36,299 nucleotides of DNA, from contig JAQIBK010000170.1 of the NCBI GenBank assembly GCA_027859125.1, positions 1 through 36,299 on the forward strand. Reading direction: 5' to 3'. The notes beneath the pieces are model-generated. The model saw only the letters and a program-made list of their open reading frames with translations, was not told the origin of the DNA and made no database searches. Position numbers and translations under genes: made by a program. The DNA is from Actinomycetota bacterium. GTDB taxonomy: Bacteria > Actinomycetota > Coriobacteriia > Anaerosomatales > UBA3086. Below, in pieces: positions 25,967 through 34,621 of the stretch (the first letter of the stretch is position 1; each line of letters starts with the position of its first letter).

Positions 25967-26401
25967 CTACTGTTTCGTCTTGCAGTACGGACACACGGTC
26001 CAGCTCAACTTGAGAGCCTTCTCGCATTCGATGCAAGGCTTGCGTAGCCTCTTCATGCAACTGGGGCAGATCAGATAATCGCTCTCGACCGGCTTCTGAC
26101 AGTTGGGACAAGTCTCCATCTGTCGAGTCAGCGCGTTCTCCTTGGCCCGAATCTCCAGATCGCGCTCGCGCACGTCCTCGGCATACTCAGGCGGGCGGAT
26201 CACCAGGTAGATGATCCAGCCGGCAAGGTCGAAGATGAACACGGTGAGTGCCCAGAACCACGGCATCGCACCTCGGCGATCTGCGTCGCGATACGTCCAG
26301 AACGTCAGGGCGATGTGGAACACGATGAAGAACAGCGTGCACAGCTGCCTTGAGAGAATGAACTCACGGCTATCCAGAATCGGAGCCAGCAGGTCGCCCA
26401 T
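25967..26401 (-). CDS. Two-helix membrane protein with paired zinc ribbons
   Basis: I do not recognise a named family. The 144-residue protein has two hydrophobic segments (about 18-38 and 47-69) joined by a short charged loop, a charged helical linker (70-95), then eight cysteines in four CxxC pairs (C98/C101, C112/C115, C123/C126, C137/C140), the pattern of two consecutive zinc ribbons. The N-terminal half resembles small phospholipase-D-nuclease-like membrane domains (two helices with FWALTVFIFDLAGWIIYL). ATG 26401 follows AAGGGG; the ORF-track GTG lies two codons earlier. It stands alone between folC and thrS with its own terminator. A membrane-tethered adaptor or regulator is a guess. 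Confidence 0.75.
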   Translation of the reverse strand: MGDLLAPILDSREFILSRQLCTLFFIVFHIALTFWTYRDADRRGAMPWFWALTVFIFDLAGWIIYLVIRPPEYAEDVRERDLEIRAKENALTRQMETCPNCQKPVESDYLICPSCMKRLRKPCIECEKALKLSWTVCPYCKTKQ

Positions 26402-26434
26402 GAACACCCCTTCGGTTCTGATGTTGCACCCAAA

Positions 26435-26485
26435 GCACGTGCGTTGGGCTATGCGGGATTCTACCAGATGAACGGCCGCACGTGC
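26435..26485. promoter_or_regulatory. Paired GCACGTGC palindromes around a possible promoter
   Basis: GCACGTGC occurs at 26435-26442 and again at 26478-26485, with centres 43 bp apart (about four helical turns). Midway is TAGAAT (26458-26463, leftward), a possible -10 for the zinc-ribbon gene; its -35 is not convincing. The arrangement resembles an operator pair, but no regulator is known. Confidence 0.4.
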
Positions 26486-26521
26486 TGTCTTTGGACGCGT
26501 CGGCGCCCTGAACTTCCAAGG

Positions 26522-27874
26522 CTACTGTTCCAGCCTGCCGATAAGATCGCGGACTGCACCAGCAACGGTGATACTCCCTGTGGCCACTATGCCTGCAGCG
26601 CGTCCCGCATGAATGGCATGCGAGAGACCGGCTGCGATGTCGTCAAAATGAGCCGGACGCGTGCCGGTGACCTGCTCGGCCACATCGGCAAAATCGCTCG
26701 CAGCAAGCCCCCGCTGCGTGGGAGCGGAAACCAAGACGAACTCACAGCCAAGGGGTGCGAGCGCCTCAATCATGCCGCGCGCATCCTTGTCGGCGAACAC
26801 GCCCAACAGCAGAACCGGACGGCTGTTCTCGTCGGGCCATGCGGCCTCAATCGCCTTGCCGAGAGCGCGCGTGGCTTGTGGATTGTGCGCGCCATCGACC
26901 ACGATCCACGGATCCCGGTGCAGAACCTCAAAGCGCCCCGGGAATGCGAGTGCAGAGAGTGCGGTGCGAATCAGCTCGGGATTGAGGGCGCGCCCCATTG
27001 CAGCCTCTACCGCAGCGATCGCCGTGGCCACGTTGGGCGCTTGGAAGCCTGGGGCCATGAGTGTGATCTCGCCGTAATCCGCATGCACGCCCCTCACGCT
27101 GACGATGAGCTGGTCTCCGGGAGATGATGGTCGCTTCTCAATGCCATAGCGGACGGTGAGCTCCTCGGGAACGGACGTGCCCATACCATGGGGTCGCACA
27201 GCCCATGCGTGCGTGTCGCACTCCTCGACCCGTGTGAGGAAGTGACTGTCCACACCTGCTGTGGCCGGACCGAGCACCGCGGTGCTGGCCGGCTGAATGA
27301 TGCGCGCCTTGTCCGCCGCTATCTCATCACGCGTAGTCCCCAGATGCGCTGTGTGGTCGATGCCCACTCCCGTGATCACAGCCACACTGGGATCGACCAC
27401 GCTGGTGGCGTCCCAGCGCCCACCCATGCCGACCTCGAGACACGCGATGTCGACCTGCTGCTCGCGGAACAGCCACAGCGCCGCCGCGGTCAGCAGTTCG
27501 AACTCCGTAACTGGCTCTGCGTAGCCGTCGGCGGCCGCCGAAGCCGCAGCGTCGCGGGCGACGGCTATCGCACGGGAGAAGTCGGCCTCGGACACTGGCG
27601 CGCCCTCGACTTCGAAGCGCTCCGTGTAGCTCTGCATCTCGGGGCTCGTGTAGGCACTGGCTCTCATGCCATGAGCGCCCAGGATAGCGGCGGTCATTCG
27701 CGTCACCGACGACTTGCCGTTCGTGCCCGTAACCTGCACTGACGCGAATGCGTCCTGCGGGCGCCCCATGCACTCGGTGAGCGCACGGATGCCGTCCAGA
27801 GACGGGTTCACACCAAAGGTCAGCGCGCCCTTGAGCACGGCGACCGCATCGTCGTAGCTGAGACTCTCCCTCAT
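26522..27874 (-). CDS. folC: Bifunctional folylpolyglutamate synthase / dihydrofolate synthase
   Basis: Adds glutamate to dihydropteroate and to folates, using ATP, in the cytosol. Mur-ligase-type motifs are clear: the ATP loop VTGTNGKSSVTRM, the EVGMGGRWDATSVVDP magnesium/folate region, and the C-terminal VVDGAHNPQATRAL. 450 aa is usual. It starts 13 bp after the valS stop with GAGAAG upstream, so the two are almost certainly one transcript. Whether both activities are present cannot be read from sequence; no separate folC-like gene is in the window. Confidence 0.95.
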   Translation of the reverse strand: MRESLSYDDAVAVLKGALTFGVNPSLDGIRALTECMGRPQDAFASVQVTGTNGKSSVTRMTAAILGAHGMRASAYTSPEMQSYTERFEVEGAPVSEADFSRAIAVARDAAASAAADGYAEPVTEFELLTAAALWLFREQQVDIACLEVGMGGRWDATSVVDPSVAVITGVGIDHTAHLGTTRDEIAADKARIIQPASTAVLGPATAGVDSHFLTRVEECDTHAWAVRPHGMGTSVPEELTVRYGIEKRPSSPGDQLIVSVRGVHADYGEITLMAPGFQAPNVATAIAAVEAAMGRALNPELIRTALSALAFPGRFEVLHRDPWIVVDGAHNPQATRALGKAIEAAWPDENSRPVLLLGVFADKDARGMIEALAPLGCEFVLVSAPTQRGLAASDFADVAEQVTGTRPAHFDDIAAGLSHAIHAGRAAGIVATGSITVAGAVRDLIGRLEQ

Positions 27875-27887
27875 AGTGTCTTCTCGC

Positions 27888-30482
27888 CTACTCCTGCAGC
27901 TCAGCGGCTTGAGCCTCTAGGGTTGCCACCGTCTCGGCGAGGGCGACAGCTTTCGCGCGATCCTTCGCGATGACGTCGGGGGCCGCTTTGGCCAGGAATC
28001 CCTCGTTGGAGAGCTTGCGCTCGAACCTCTCCAGGTCCTTGCGCGTGGTAGCGAGCGCCTTGGCGATCCTCTCGCGCTCGGCGTCGAAGTCCACGAGACC
28101 CTCGAGCGCCACGTAGACCTCCATGCCTCCCACGGCGAGCGTTGCCGCGTGAGTGGGCTTCTCGGCATCGATTCCGGCGGTGAAACGATCCACACCGGCA
28201 AGCGTGTTCATCTGGCCGAACTGGTCGCGCACCCACGCGTCGTCGGCCTGGCTCGTGGTCTTGAACACCACGTCCACCGTCTGCTTGGGCGAGAGCTTGT
28301 ACTGGGCGCGCAGTGCGCGGATGCCGGTCGTGAGCTCGATGAGTCGGGCCACCGAAGTCTCGGTGTCAGCATCCACGAAGCCCGCCACCTCGGCGGGATC
28401 GGGCCAAGCTGCGACCATGATCGACTCGGCGCGATCGGCGTCCGCCAGAGGCAGGCGCAGCCAGATCTCCTCGGTCACGAAGGGCATCATGGGGTGGAGC
28501 AGGCGCAAAGCGCGATCGAGCACGAACACCAATGTGCGCTGCGTGGCGAGACGAGCGGCCTTCGCGGCGGCGTCCGCGCCTTCCGCGGCACCGGCGATCA
28601 AGCGGCCCTTGGCCAGCTCGATGTACCAGTCGCAGAACTCGTTCCAGAAGAAGTCGTAGAGAGCGCGCGACACGTCTCCGAACTCGTAGACCTCGAGCCC
28701 GGAGTCGACCAGCGCGGTGAGCCTGCCCAGGCGCGACAGGATCCAGCGATCCGCCAGCGTGTCGGCCGACGGTGCTCCGGGCTCGTAGTCCTCGTCGATG
28801 TTCATGAGCACGAAACGGCTCGCGTTCCATATCTTGTTGGCGAAGTTTCGGCTGCTCGCCAGCTTCTCCTCGGCGAAGCGGATGTCCTGACTACCGGTGG
28901 TCTGCAGCATGAGGCCGAAACGCATGCCGTCGGCTCCGTAGTGCTCCATGAGATCGAGCGGGTCCACGCCGGTGCCCAGCGACTTGCTCATGCGCCTTCC
29001 CTCGGCGTTGAAGACCGTGGGGTGGATGATGACGTCCTTGAACGGGATCTCGCCGTCGCGGAAGTACATGCCGTCCATGATCATGCGCGCCACCCACAGG
29101 AACAGGATGTCGCGCGCCGTGGAAAGCACACCGCCCGGGTAGAAGTAGCCCAGCTCGGGCGTGTTCTCCGGCCAACCCAGCGTCGCGAACGGCCAGAGCG
29201 CCGACGAGAACCACGTGTCGAGCACGTCGGGGTCCTGGCGCACCGCACCCCCGCACTTGGGGCACTCGGTCAGATCGGTCTCGCTCGCGACCATCTCACC
29301 GCACGCATCGCAGTAGAAGACGGGTATCTGATGTCCCCACCACAGCTGACGGGACACGCACCAGTCGCGGATGTTCTCCATCCACTGGAAGTAGACGATC
29401 TTCCAACGGTCGGGATGGAACGTGACGCGCCCGTCCTTGACCGCCTCGATGGCGGGTGCAGCGAGCGGCTTCATGTCCACGAACCACTGGTCGGAGAGCC
29501 ACGGCTCGATGACCGTATTGCAGCGATAGCAGTGGCCCACCGAGTGGTCGTGCTCGTCAGTCTTGACCAGCAAGCCCAGCACGTCGAGGTCGGCGATGAC
29601 TCGCTTTCGCGCCTCATAGCGATCGAGACCCTCATACACGCCACCCTCGGCGTTGATGGTGGCGTCAGCGTTCATGATGTTGATCTTGGCGCAGTCGTGG
29701 CGCTCGCCGATCTCGAAGTCATTGAGGTCATGCGCAGGCGTGACCTTGACCGCACCGGTTCCGAACGCAGGGTCGACATAGTCGTCGGCCACAATGGGGA
29801 TCTCGCGTCCCAGAAGCGGAAGCACGACCATCGAGCCGATGAGATCCTTGTAGCGCTCGTCATCGGGGTGCACGGCAACGCACGAGTCGCCCAGCATGGT
29901 CTCCGGACGTGTGGTGGCGACCACAACGTGGTCGACGCCGCCGACTGGAACTTTGAGCGGGTACTTGAGACTCCAGATGTGGCTGGCGACATCCTCGTGT
30001 TCGACCTCGATGTCCGAAAGGGCCGTCGAGCACCGCGGACACCAGTTGATGATTCGATTGCCGCGGTAGACGAGCCCCTTGTTGAACCAGTCGACGAATA
30101 CCTTGCGCACCGCGTCGATGTAGTTGGGATCCATGGTGAAGTGCTCGTCGTGGTAGTCGCACGAGCAGCCCATGGCTTTGAGCTGACCAACGATCGTGGA
30201 GCCGTGCTCGGCGCGCCACTCCCAACAGTGTTCTATGAACTTCTCGCGGCCCACGTCGTGACGCGAGAGACCCTGGGCGGCGAGCATCTGCTCGACCTTG
30301 TACTGGGTCGCGATGCCGGCATGGTCGGTGCCCACGATCCAGCGAGTGGGAACGCCGGACATGCGCTTGCGACGAATGACCACGTCCTGAATGGTGTTGT
30401 TGAGTGCGTGCCCCATGTGCAGCGAACCGGTCACATTCGGAGGAGGTATCACTATGGCGAACGGATCCACGCCCTCGACCAC
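27888..30482 (-). CDS. valS: Valyl-tRNA synthetase (N-terminus cut off by an in-frame TAA)
   Basis: Charges tRNA-Val and edits mischarged threonine. The class I signatures are PPPNVTGSLHMGHAL (HIGH motif) and GRRMSKSLGTG (KMSKS motif), with the editing insert between them, a CxxC zinc pair (YCDACGE / CPKCGG), the anticodon domain, and the C-terminal coiled coil (about 795-860) typical of ValRS. The listed ORF starts at a GTG with no ribosome site. The same frame continues upstream for 22 codons of good ValRS-like sequence to a TAA, then on to an ATG with AGGAGG. All other parts look intact. This is either an error, a real nonsense mutation, or read-through; see the separate entry and finding. 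Confidence 0.92.
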   Translation of the reverse strand: MVEGVDPFAIVIPPPNVTGSLHMGHALNNTIQDVVIRRKRMSGVPTRWIVGTDHAGIATQYKVEQMLAAQGLSRHDVGREKFIEHCWEWRAEHGSTIVGQLKAMGCSCDYHDEHFTMDPNYIDAVRKVFVDWFNKGLVYRGNRIINWCPRCSTALSDIEVEHEDVASHIWSLKYPLKVPVGGVDHVVVATTRPETMLGDSCVAVHPDDERYKDLIGSMVVLPLLGREIPIVADDYVDPAFGTGAVKVTPAHDLNDFEIGERHDCAKINIMNADATINAEGGVYEGLDRYEARKRVIADLDVLGLLVKTDEHDHSVGHCYRCNTVIEPWLSDQWFVDMKPLAAPAIEAVKDGRVTFHPDRWKIVYFQWMENIRDWCVSRQLWWGHQIPVFYCDACGEMVASETDLTECPKCGGAVRQDPDVLDTWFSSALWPFATLGWPENTPELGYFYPGGVLSTARDILFLWVARMIMDGMYFRDGEIPFKDVIIHPTVFNAEGRRMSKSLGTGVDPLDLMEHYGADGMRFGLMLQTTGSQDIRFAEEKLASSRNFANKIWNASRFVLMNIDEDYEPGAPSADTLADRWILSRLGRLTALVDSGLEVYEFGDVSRALYDFFWNEFCDWYIELAKGRLIAGAAEGADAAAKAARLATQRTLVFVLDRALRLLHPMMPFVTEEIWLRLPLADADRAESIMVAAWPDPAEVAGFVDADTETSVARLIELTTGIRALRAQYKLSPKQTVDVVFKTTSQADDAWVRDQFGQMNTLAGVDRFTAGIDAEKPTHAATLAVGGMEVYVALEGLVDFDAERERIAKALATTRKDLERFERKLSNEGFLAKAAPDVIAKDRAKAVALAETVATLEAQAAELQE

Positions 30483-30572
30483 TTCCTGTTCGAAGTAGCG
30501 TCCACGAGTCCAGGATGCAAAGAGTGGACCTTCAACGGCCTTGGGATCTTACGCCTTGGGCATGTCGCTCAT
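30483..30572 (-). pseudogene. Original 5' end of valS, interrupted by TAA at 30549-30551
   Basis: From ATG 30572 the frame reads MSDMPKA, stop, DPKAVEGPLFASWTRGRYFE, and then joins the valS ORF without shift. ValRS proteins normally begin with a YDPKAVE-like block, so the TAA stands where Tyr (TAC or TAT) is expected: one base change. AGGAGG lies at 30585-30590, and an in-frame ATG at 30584 is also possible. TAA is used as an ordinary stop by pheS and argG in this window. Confidence 0.8.
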
Positions 30573-30887
30573 ATCGTGCGTCATCCTCCTGTTGTTCGAC
30601 AATCACATGATTCTAGGACATGCCCTTCGCCAACGATACCCGTACGTACCTGAGACGGACCATGTGCGAGCGCAAAACCCCCACGCACTGGCGAACTTTG
30701 TGAACACGTGACCGATATATTCCAGAAGAAGAACCGTGCCTAAGGGCGATTCTCCCCGCTCATCGAGTTATGCGTCCGTCTATCATACAAATACCCAACT
30801 GGGTATATGCAAGTGATTTCGTTTGCCTGATAACGGTTAGGTAAGATTCGTTCATGATTGAGCAAAAAGACTGCAGGGAGATGTCTG
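30573..30887. other. Intergenic region between valS and the four-cysteine gene
   Basis: A 315-bp divergent region. It holds the palindrome/promoter described at 30782-30812, a TAGAAT (30610-30615, leftward) without a good -35 that might serve valS, and a TAAGAT (30842-30847, rightward) that might serve the small gene. No T-box consensus or other gene is visible. Confidence 0.5.
30782..30812 (-). promoter_or_regulatory. Promoter-like boxes with a palindrome in a 19-bp spacer
   Basis: Leftward TTGCAT (30807-30812) and TATGAT (30782-30787) are 19 bases apart, and the spacer holds the palindrome ATACCCA-N2-TGGGTAT (30791-30806). Long spacers with a central dyad are typical of MerR-family targets, while ATACCC/GGGTAT arms resemble CsoR/CstR-type operators. 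Either reading is inference. Confidence 0.45.
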
Positions 30888-31103
30888 ATGGAAAGCTGCG
30901 AACTCACAGAAGGTTGCATATTCTTCAACGACAAGATGACGGACATGCCCAGCATGGCGAACATGTACAAGAAGCGCTACTGCCACGGCGACTTCGCTCA
31001 GTGCGCCCGGTTCCGTGTGTTCAGTGTCCACGGGCGAGAGAGTGTCCCCGCCGACATGTTTCCCAATAACGCAGAACGTGCCGAAGAGATGGTGGCCGAC
31101 TGA
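30888..31103 (+). CDS. Small four-cysteine protein of unknown function
   Basis: A 71-residue cytosolic protein without a signal peptide. Cysteines at 4, 10, 32 and 39 lie in blocks that look conserved (CELTEGCIFFNDKM, YKKRYCHGDFAQCAR), followed by VPADMFPNNAERAEEM. I recall short proteins of this pattern from many bacteria, annotated as hypothetical; a metal or Fe-S site formed by the four cysteines is plausible. ATG 30888 is chosen because GGGAG lies seven bases upstream; the ORF track begins ten codons earlier. It is the only + strand gene in this part and has a strong terminator after it. Confidence 0.8.
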   Translation: MESCELTEGCIFFNDKMTDMPSMANMYKKRYCHGDFAQCARFRVFSVHGRESVPADMFPNNAERAEEMVAD

Positions 31104-31136
31104 CAGCTGTTCAGGACTTCCGAAGGACGCACGCAA

Positions 31137-31164
31137 AGAAGGGCCGCCATGTGGCGGCCCTTCT
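31137..31164. terminator. Bidirectional terminator between small gene and clpX
   Basis: AGAAGGGCCGCC-ATGT-GGCGGCCCTTCT, a perfect 12-bp stem with a 4-base loop between convergent genes; followed by TTTGCG on the clpX side and GCTATTTCC on the other. Confidence 0.85.
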
Positions 31165-31198
31165 GCTATTTCCATTCGAGGTAGAGTGTCCGCTGGGC

Positions 31199-32464
31199 CT
31201 ACGCGCTAGCCTCGCTCTCGCTCCCCCGCCTGACCATCGTCGGTCCGGTCTCGCCGGAGACCGTCTCCGGTGTGACGACCACACGCTCGATATCATCGGC
31301 ACTGGGCAGCTCGTACATGGTGTCGAGGAGCAACGACTCAAGGATCGAGCGCAACCCGCGAGCGCCAGTTCCGTGCACGATAGCCAAGCCGGCGATGGAG
31401 GCAAGAGCCTCATCGGTGAATCGAAGCTCAACGCTTTCCATCTCGAACAGACGCTGATACTGCTTCACGAGTGCGTTCTTGGGCTCGGTCAGGATATGCA
31501 CCAGATCGTCCTCGGAGAGTTCGTTCACGGTGGCGACCACGGGTATGCGGCCGATGAACTCGGGAATGAGCCCGAAGCCGTGAAGGTCCTCGGGGAGCAC
31601 GCGAGCGAGCAGCTCGCCACGCTCGGCGACACTGGAGTCGTTGATCTCCGCTCCGAAACCGACACCCTTCTTGCCGATGCGGTCAGCGATTATGTTCTCA
31701 AGGCCCACGAACGCCCCACCCAGGATGAACAGGAGATTGGTGGTGTCGATCCGGATGAGTTCCTGCTGCGGGTGCTTGCGTCCGCCTTGTGGCGGAACTG
31801 CAGCCTCAGTGCCCTCGAGTATCTTGAGAAGAGCCTGCTGCACACCTTCACCAGAGACATCGCGCGTGATCGAGAGGTTCTCCGCCTTACGGGCGACCTT
31901 GTCGATCTCGTCTATGTAGATGATGCCGACCTCCGCACGTTCCACATCGAAGTCGGCAGCGGTGATGAGCTTGAGCAGGATGTTCTCGACATCCTCGCCC
32001 ACGTAGCCCGCCTCGGTCAGCGCGGTCGCGTCGGCGATGGCGAACGGCACCTTGAGCACGCGTGCCAACGTCTGGGCAAGTAGCGTCTTGCCACAGCCGG
32101 TTGGTCCGAGCATCAGAATGTTGCTCTTGGCCAGCTCGACGTCACCCTCGGTTGAGAGCTCGGGCATGGTCTTGATCCGCTTGTAGTGGTTGTGGACGGC
32201 CACAGACAGGATCTTCTTGGCGCGCTCCTGCCCCACGACGTACTGGTTGAGGATGTCGTGGATCTCCATGGGAGTCGGCAGATCATCGACGAGCGGGGCG
32301 ATCGGTGACTCGACGACCTCGTCCTCGACGATGTCGTTGCACAGATCGATGCACTCATCACAGATATAGACACCCGGACCCGCAATGAGCTTGCGGACCT
32401 GACGCTGTCCTTTGCCGCAGAACGAGCACTTGAGATTCTCAGGCCCGTCAGTCTGCTTGGGCAT
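31199..32464 (-). CDS. clpX: ATP-dependent Clp protease ATP-binding subunit ClpX
   Basis: AAA+ unfoldase that feeds substrates to ClpP. The N-terminal zinc-binding domain uses C13, C16, C35 and C38. Walker A is [15 protein letters not shown], the pore loop is GYVGED, and Walker B is [13 protein letters not shown]. 421 aa is full length. GGAG is contained in the last codons of clpP, two bases before this gene, so translation is coupled. The hairpin at 31137 ends the tig-clpP-clpX unit. Confidence 0.97.
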   Translation of the reverse strand: MPKQTDGPENLKCSFCGKGQRQVRKLIAGPGVYICDECIDLCNDIVEDEVVESPIAPLVDDLPTPMEIHDILNQYVVGQERAKKILSVAVHNHYKRIKTMPELSTEGDVELAKSNILMLGPTGCGKTLLAQTLARVLKVPFAIADATALTEAGYVGEDVENILLKLITAADFDVERAEVGIIYIDEIDKVARKAENLSITRDVSGEGVQQALLKILEGTEAAVPPQGGRKHPQQELIRIDTTNLLFILGGAFVGLENIIADRIGKKGVGFGAEINDSSVAERGELLARVLPEDLHGFGLIPEFIGRIPVVATVNELSEDDLVHILTEPKNALVKQYQRLFEMESVELRFTDEALASIAGLAIVHGTGARGLRSILESLLLDTMYELPSADDIERVVVTPETVSGETGPTMVRRGSESEASA

Positions 32465-32466
32465 AC

Positions 32467-33078
32467 TTACTCCACTTCCGTACCGCGCTTGACGAACACG
32501 TCGTCAACGAGACCATACTCTTTGGCCTCAACCGCGGTCATGATGTTGTCGCGCTCGGTGTCGAAGTGGATCTTCTCCACGGTCTGTCCGGTGTGCCTTG
32601 CAATGATCTGGTCCAGAGAGTCGCGCATGCGCAACATCTCCTTGGCCTGGATCTCGATATCCGTGACCTGGCCCTGCGTGCCGCCCCATGGCTGATGGAT
32701 CAGCACACGGCCGTTGGGAAGCGCATAGCGCTTGCCCGCAGCCCCGGCTGTCAGCAGAACCGCGGCCATCGACGCACACTGACCCACACAGATGGTGGAG
32801 ACGTCACTCTTGATGTACTGCATGGTGTCGTATACAGCCATGCCCGCCGTAACGGAGCCACCCGGCGAGTTGATGTACAGATTGATGTCCTTGTCCGGAT
32901 CAGCGCTCTCCAAGTGCAGGAGCTGCGCAATGATCAGGTTCGCGATGTCATCGGTGATCTCGTGGCCGAGGAAGATCACGCGCTCGTTGAGCAGTCGCGA
33001 ATAGATGTCGAAACTGCGTTCACCGCGCGAGGTCTGCTCAACGACTATGGGTACCAGTGCGTTGGCGTCGTAGGTCAT
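32467..33078 (-). CDS. clpP: ATP-dependent Clp protease proteolytic subunit ClpP
   Basis: Serine protease forming the two-ring chamber that works with ClpX. The catalytic triad is visible: Ser103 in GQCASMAA, His128 in LIHQPWGG and Asp173 in HFDTERD. 203 aa with a short propeptide-like N-terminus. The SD GAGGAG is made by the last two Glu codons of tig, three bases upstream, so the genes are coupled. Only one clpP is present here, whereas some actinobacteria have two in tandem. Confidence 0.97.
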   Translation of the reverse strand: MTYDANALVPIVVEQTSRGERSFDIYSRLLNERVIFLGHEITDDIANLIIAQLLHLESADPDKDINLYINSPGGSVTAGMAVYDTMQYIKSDVSTICVGQCASMAAVLLTAGAAGKRYALPNGRVLIHQPWGGTQGQVTDIEIQAKEMLRMRDSLDQIIARHTGQTVEKIHFDTERDNIMTAVEAKEYGLVDDVFVKRGTEVE

Positions 33079-33081
33079 GTG

Positions 33082-34422
33082 CTACTCCTCAGTTGAATCT
33101 GACGTACCCGGAATCTCGGGCTCCTTCTCAATGATTTCCACGTTCTCGTCATCCATAAGCCACATGATCGCCTTCGAGTGCATGATCTGCTCGTGAAGTA
33201 CGGAGATGACACCCGTCTCCTCCCACTTGGCGCGCAGTTCCTCGGCTGTCGAAGTGGAGGAATCGGCCATCTTGCCGATCTCCTCGTCGAGGTCCTCGTC
33301 GGTGACCTCCAGCTCGAGCTCTCTGAAGAGTGCTTCCAGGGCGAGCTCCTCGAGGACCGAAGTCTTCGCCTGCTTGGCGATGTCCGCCTCGATCTGATCG
33401 GGAGTCACCCCTGTCGCCTGCAGATACTGATCGCCTGTCATGCCGCGCTGCTCAAGGCCGGTCATGAAGTCGCGCATCATGGCCTGCTTGGCGCTATCGA
33501 CCATGGCCGCAGGGGCCTCGCCCTCAATACGCTCGGCAAGCGCAGCTCGAACTGCACGCTCAACCGACTGGCTGTGACCCACGGCTTTGGACTGCTCGAG
33601 TTTGACACGCACATCATCGCGGTACTCGGCGAACGTGTCGAAACCGCCCACGCTCGCTGCGAACTCATCGTCGAGCTCAGGCAGGACCTTCGCCTTGACC
33701 TCATGCACCTCGATATCGAACGTCGCCGTCTTGCCGATGAACTCCGGGTTCGAGGACGAATCCGGAATCGGGAACTCCGAGAATGCCGTCTCACCAGCCT
33801 TCGTGCCCATGAGTGTTGCGTCGAACTCGCCGGGCATCATGCCCATGCCCATCTCATAATTGTACTTGTCTACCGCGTTGCCGTCGTACTCCTCGCCGTC
33901 AACCTTGCCAACGAAGGAGAGCAGGACGAAGTCGCCCTTCTCCACACCGCGATCGACTAGCTCCAGAGTCGCGAAGCGATCACGGGTGTACTCGATCTGC
34001 GCATCGACCTCAGCGTCGGTGGTCGCACTGGGGGGAACCTCGATGGAGAGATCCTTGAGCGACGAGAGCTTGTACTCAGGACGCACCTCGATCTCCGCCT
34101 CGAAAGTGAACTCCTGACCGGGGACGAGCTCATCGAGCTCACCTATCTCAGGACTGGCGATCGGACGAACCTCGGCCTGATCGAGCGCGTCGCCGTAGAC
34201 CATGTTCACGAGACCCTCTTGAGCCTCAGCGAGAACGTAGCCCTTGCCAACGTTGTTGTCGATGACCGGGCGAGGAATCCTGCCACTGCGGAAACCAGGG
34301 ATCTTGACCTTCTTGCTGATCTCCTTGTATGCGTCAGTGATGGCTGAATCTACAACTTCTGCGGGGACAGTGACGGTGAGCTTCACCGCATTGCCATCGA
34401 GAGTTTCGACAGATGTCTTCAA
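33082..34422 (-). CDS. tig: Trigger factor (ribosome-bound chaperone)
   Basis: Binds nascent chains at the ribosome exit tunnel. The ribosome-docking motif GFRSGRIP is at 43-50; the FKBP-like prolyl isomerase domain runs from about 150 to 240 (GDFVLLSFVGKVDGEEYDG), followed by the helical chaperone arms and an acidic tail. 446 aa is normal. The start codon is TTG with AGGAGG five bases upstream, which may limit output. First gene of tig-clpP-clpX, 46 bp downstream of tRNA-Leu. Confidence 0.96.
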   Translation of the reverse strand: MKTSVETLDGNAVKLTVTVPAEVVDSAITDAYKEISKKVKIPGFRSGRIPRPVIDNNVGKGYVLAEAQEGLVNMVYGDALDQAEVRPIASPEIGELDELVPGQEFTFEAEIEVRPEYKLSSLKDLSIEVPPSATTDAEVDAQIEYTRDRFATLELVDRGVEKGDFVLLSFVGKVDGEEYDGNAVDKYNYEMGMGMMPGEFDATLMGTKAGETAFSEFPIPDSSSNPEFIGKTATFDIEVHEVKAKVLPELDDEFAASVGGFDTFAEYRDDVRVKLEQSKAVGHSQSVERAVRAALAERIEGEAPAAMVDSAKQAMMRDFMTGLEQRGMTGDQYLQATGVTPDQIEADIAKQAKTSVLEELALEALFRELELEVTDEDLDEEIGKMADSSTSTAEELRAKWEETGVISVLHEQIMHSKAIMWLMDDENVEIIEKEPEIPGTSDSTEE

Positions 34423-34468
34423 AGCGTCCTCCTAGATCATCATTCTCATACCTTGAGTGGAATCATCT

Positions 34469-34553
<85 letters not shown>

Positions 34554-34572
34554 ATGAGCACAACGGCTCTAC

Positions 34573-34578
34573 AGTATA
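34573..34578 (-). promoter_or_regulatory. Possible -10 box for tRNA-Leu (and tig)
   Basis: TATACT read leftward, 19 bases before the tRNA 5' end. No convincing -35 is seen. No terminator is visible between the tRNA and tig, so the promoter may also serve tig. Confidence 0.5.
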
Positions 34579-34621
34579 GCGAAAAGACCGCCGGATGGCT
34601 CCCCCTCCAACACGCAGGCCG

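Noticed and set aside
24781-26013. 410-aa + strand ORF antisense to thrS
   Set aside because: Crosses the thrS start and the terminator region and has shadow-like composition.
25888-26521. T-box leaders for thrS (and likewise for valS at 30573-30887)
   Set aside because: Searched for the AGGTGGTACCGCG-type consensus on the coding strand; none seen, although both genes often carry T-boxes in Gram-positives.
30549-30551. TAA read as a sense codon (changed genetic code)
   Set aside because: pheS and argG end in TAA at exactly the expected C-termini, so TAA works as a stop in this genome.
28149-30653. 834-aa ORF on + antisense to valS
   Set aside because: Composition is that of a shadow frame (runs of His, Val, Arg, Asp), with no domain or ribosome site; the - strand frame has full ValRS motifs.
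30653-30781. Inverted repeat AGACGGAC/GTCCGTCT closing a 129-base region upstream of valS, considered as a leader RNA
   Set aside because: The first arm overlaps the bases between the -10 and the expected transcription start of the only promoter-like signal, the inner stems are weak, and an 8-bp repeat at this distance can occur by chance.
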